64,000 nucleotides of DNA from Escarpia spicata (Eukaryota > Annelida > Polychaeta > Sabellida > Siboglinidae): NCBI GenBank assembly GCA_963995525.1, contig OZ023210.1:24381726-24445725 (forward strand), given 5' to 3'. Within the stretch, counting starts at the first letter, position 1; each line of letters begins with the position of its first letter. The position numbers were made by a program, and so were the translations under genes. Shown in pieces: positions 63,800 to 64,000 of the stretch. The notes beneath the pieces are model-generated. The model saw nothing but the letters and a program-made list of their open reading frames with translations, was not told the origin of the DNA and did not search any database.

Positions 63800-64000
63800 G
63801 ACACTGTGGTTGGAGTGCAACAGATTCAGTATGGAAACCATGCTGGACTTGATCTCCCAGACGCACCGATGCATTGCCATAGCCTCGTGCCCTATGGTTG
63901 GAGTGCAACTGATTCAGTATGGAAACCATGCTGGACTTGATCTCCCAGATGCACCGATGCCATGCCATGACCTAGTGCACTGTGGTTGGAGTGCAACAAA
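63800..64000. repeat. 88-bp tandem repeat at the window edge
   Basis: GGTTGGAGTGCAAC starts at 63808, 63896 and 63984, giving an exact 88-bp period. CAGTATGGAAACCATGCTGG and ACTTGATCTCCCAGA are shared by the copies. The array continues beyond the window, so its length is unknown. Confidence 0.9.

Overview
The window is eukaryotic, intron-rich nuclear DNA and most resembles a marine invertebrate genome, possibly a mollusc. This taxon call is an inference. It rests on spliced metazoan genes with GT..AG introns, several decayed non-LTR retrotransposons, a tRNA-headed SINE family, and very many long CA/TG, GA and ACGC tracts. I found no bacterial operon, phage or CRISPR structure.

Two protein genes can be supported, facing each other. 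At the left edge, on the + strand, are the last three coding exons of POLD3, the third subunit of DNA polymerase delta (252-443, 1076-1161, 1704-1799). They end in a canonical PCNA-interacting box. On the - strand, from about 29.4 kb down to 4.6 kb, is a chordin-like (CHRDL-type) gene that I assembled exon by exon. It has a signal-peptide exon (29334-29408), two complete von Willebrand C domains each split over two exons (17216-17382 with 15597-15714, and 14775-14872 with 14029-14134), and three exons for the C-terminal domain (13232-13423, 6118-6225, 4614-4753). All splice phases agree and the coding length is 1002 nt (333 residues plus stop). CHRDL proteins are secreted BMP/TGF-beta modulators. 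This copy has two VWC domains rather than the three of vertebrates, and an unusually basic C-terminus.

The introns of the chordin-like gene carry an AT-rich tract (4.9 kb), a 650-bp polypyrimidine tract (7.63-8.28 kb), a 26-copy 69-bp minisatellite (9.31-11.10 kb), long GA and TG microsatellites, several SINE copies, a pogo-like MITE (26.5 kb) and a 190-bp element with 17-bp perfect inverted ends (22.36-22.55 kb).

From about 29.5 kb to the right end I see no convincing host gene. This part holds an RT-bearing LINE lying between two blocks of one degenerate short repeat (37.0-38.3 kb), a second pogo-like MITE (42.6-42.9 kb), an 18-bp minisatellite (48.6-49.6 kb), a 3.6-kb array of 13-bp units with a 1177-bp higher-order duplication (51.1-54.7 kb), three more decayed LINE fragments (55.0-56.1, 59.1-59.3, 60.56-61.6 kb), a 150-bp tandem repeat (61.7-62.1 kb), and an 88-bp tandem repeat running off the edge (63.8-64.0 kb).
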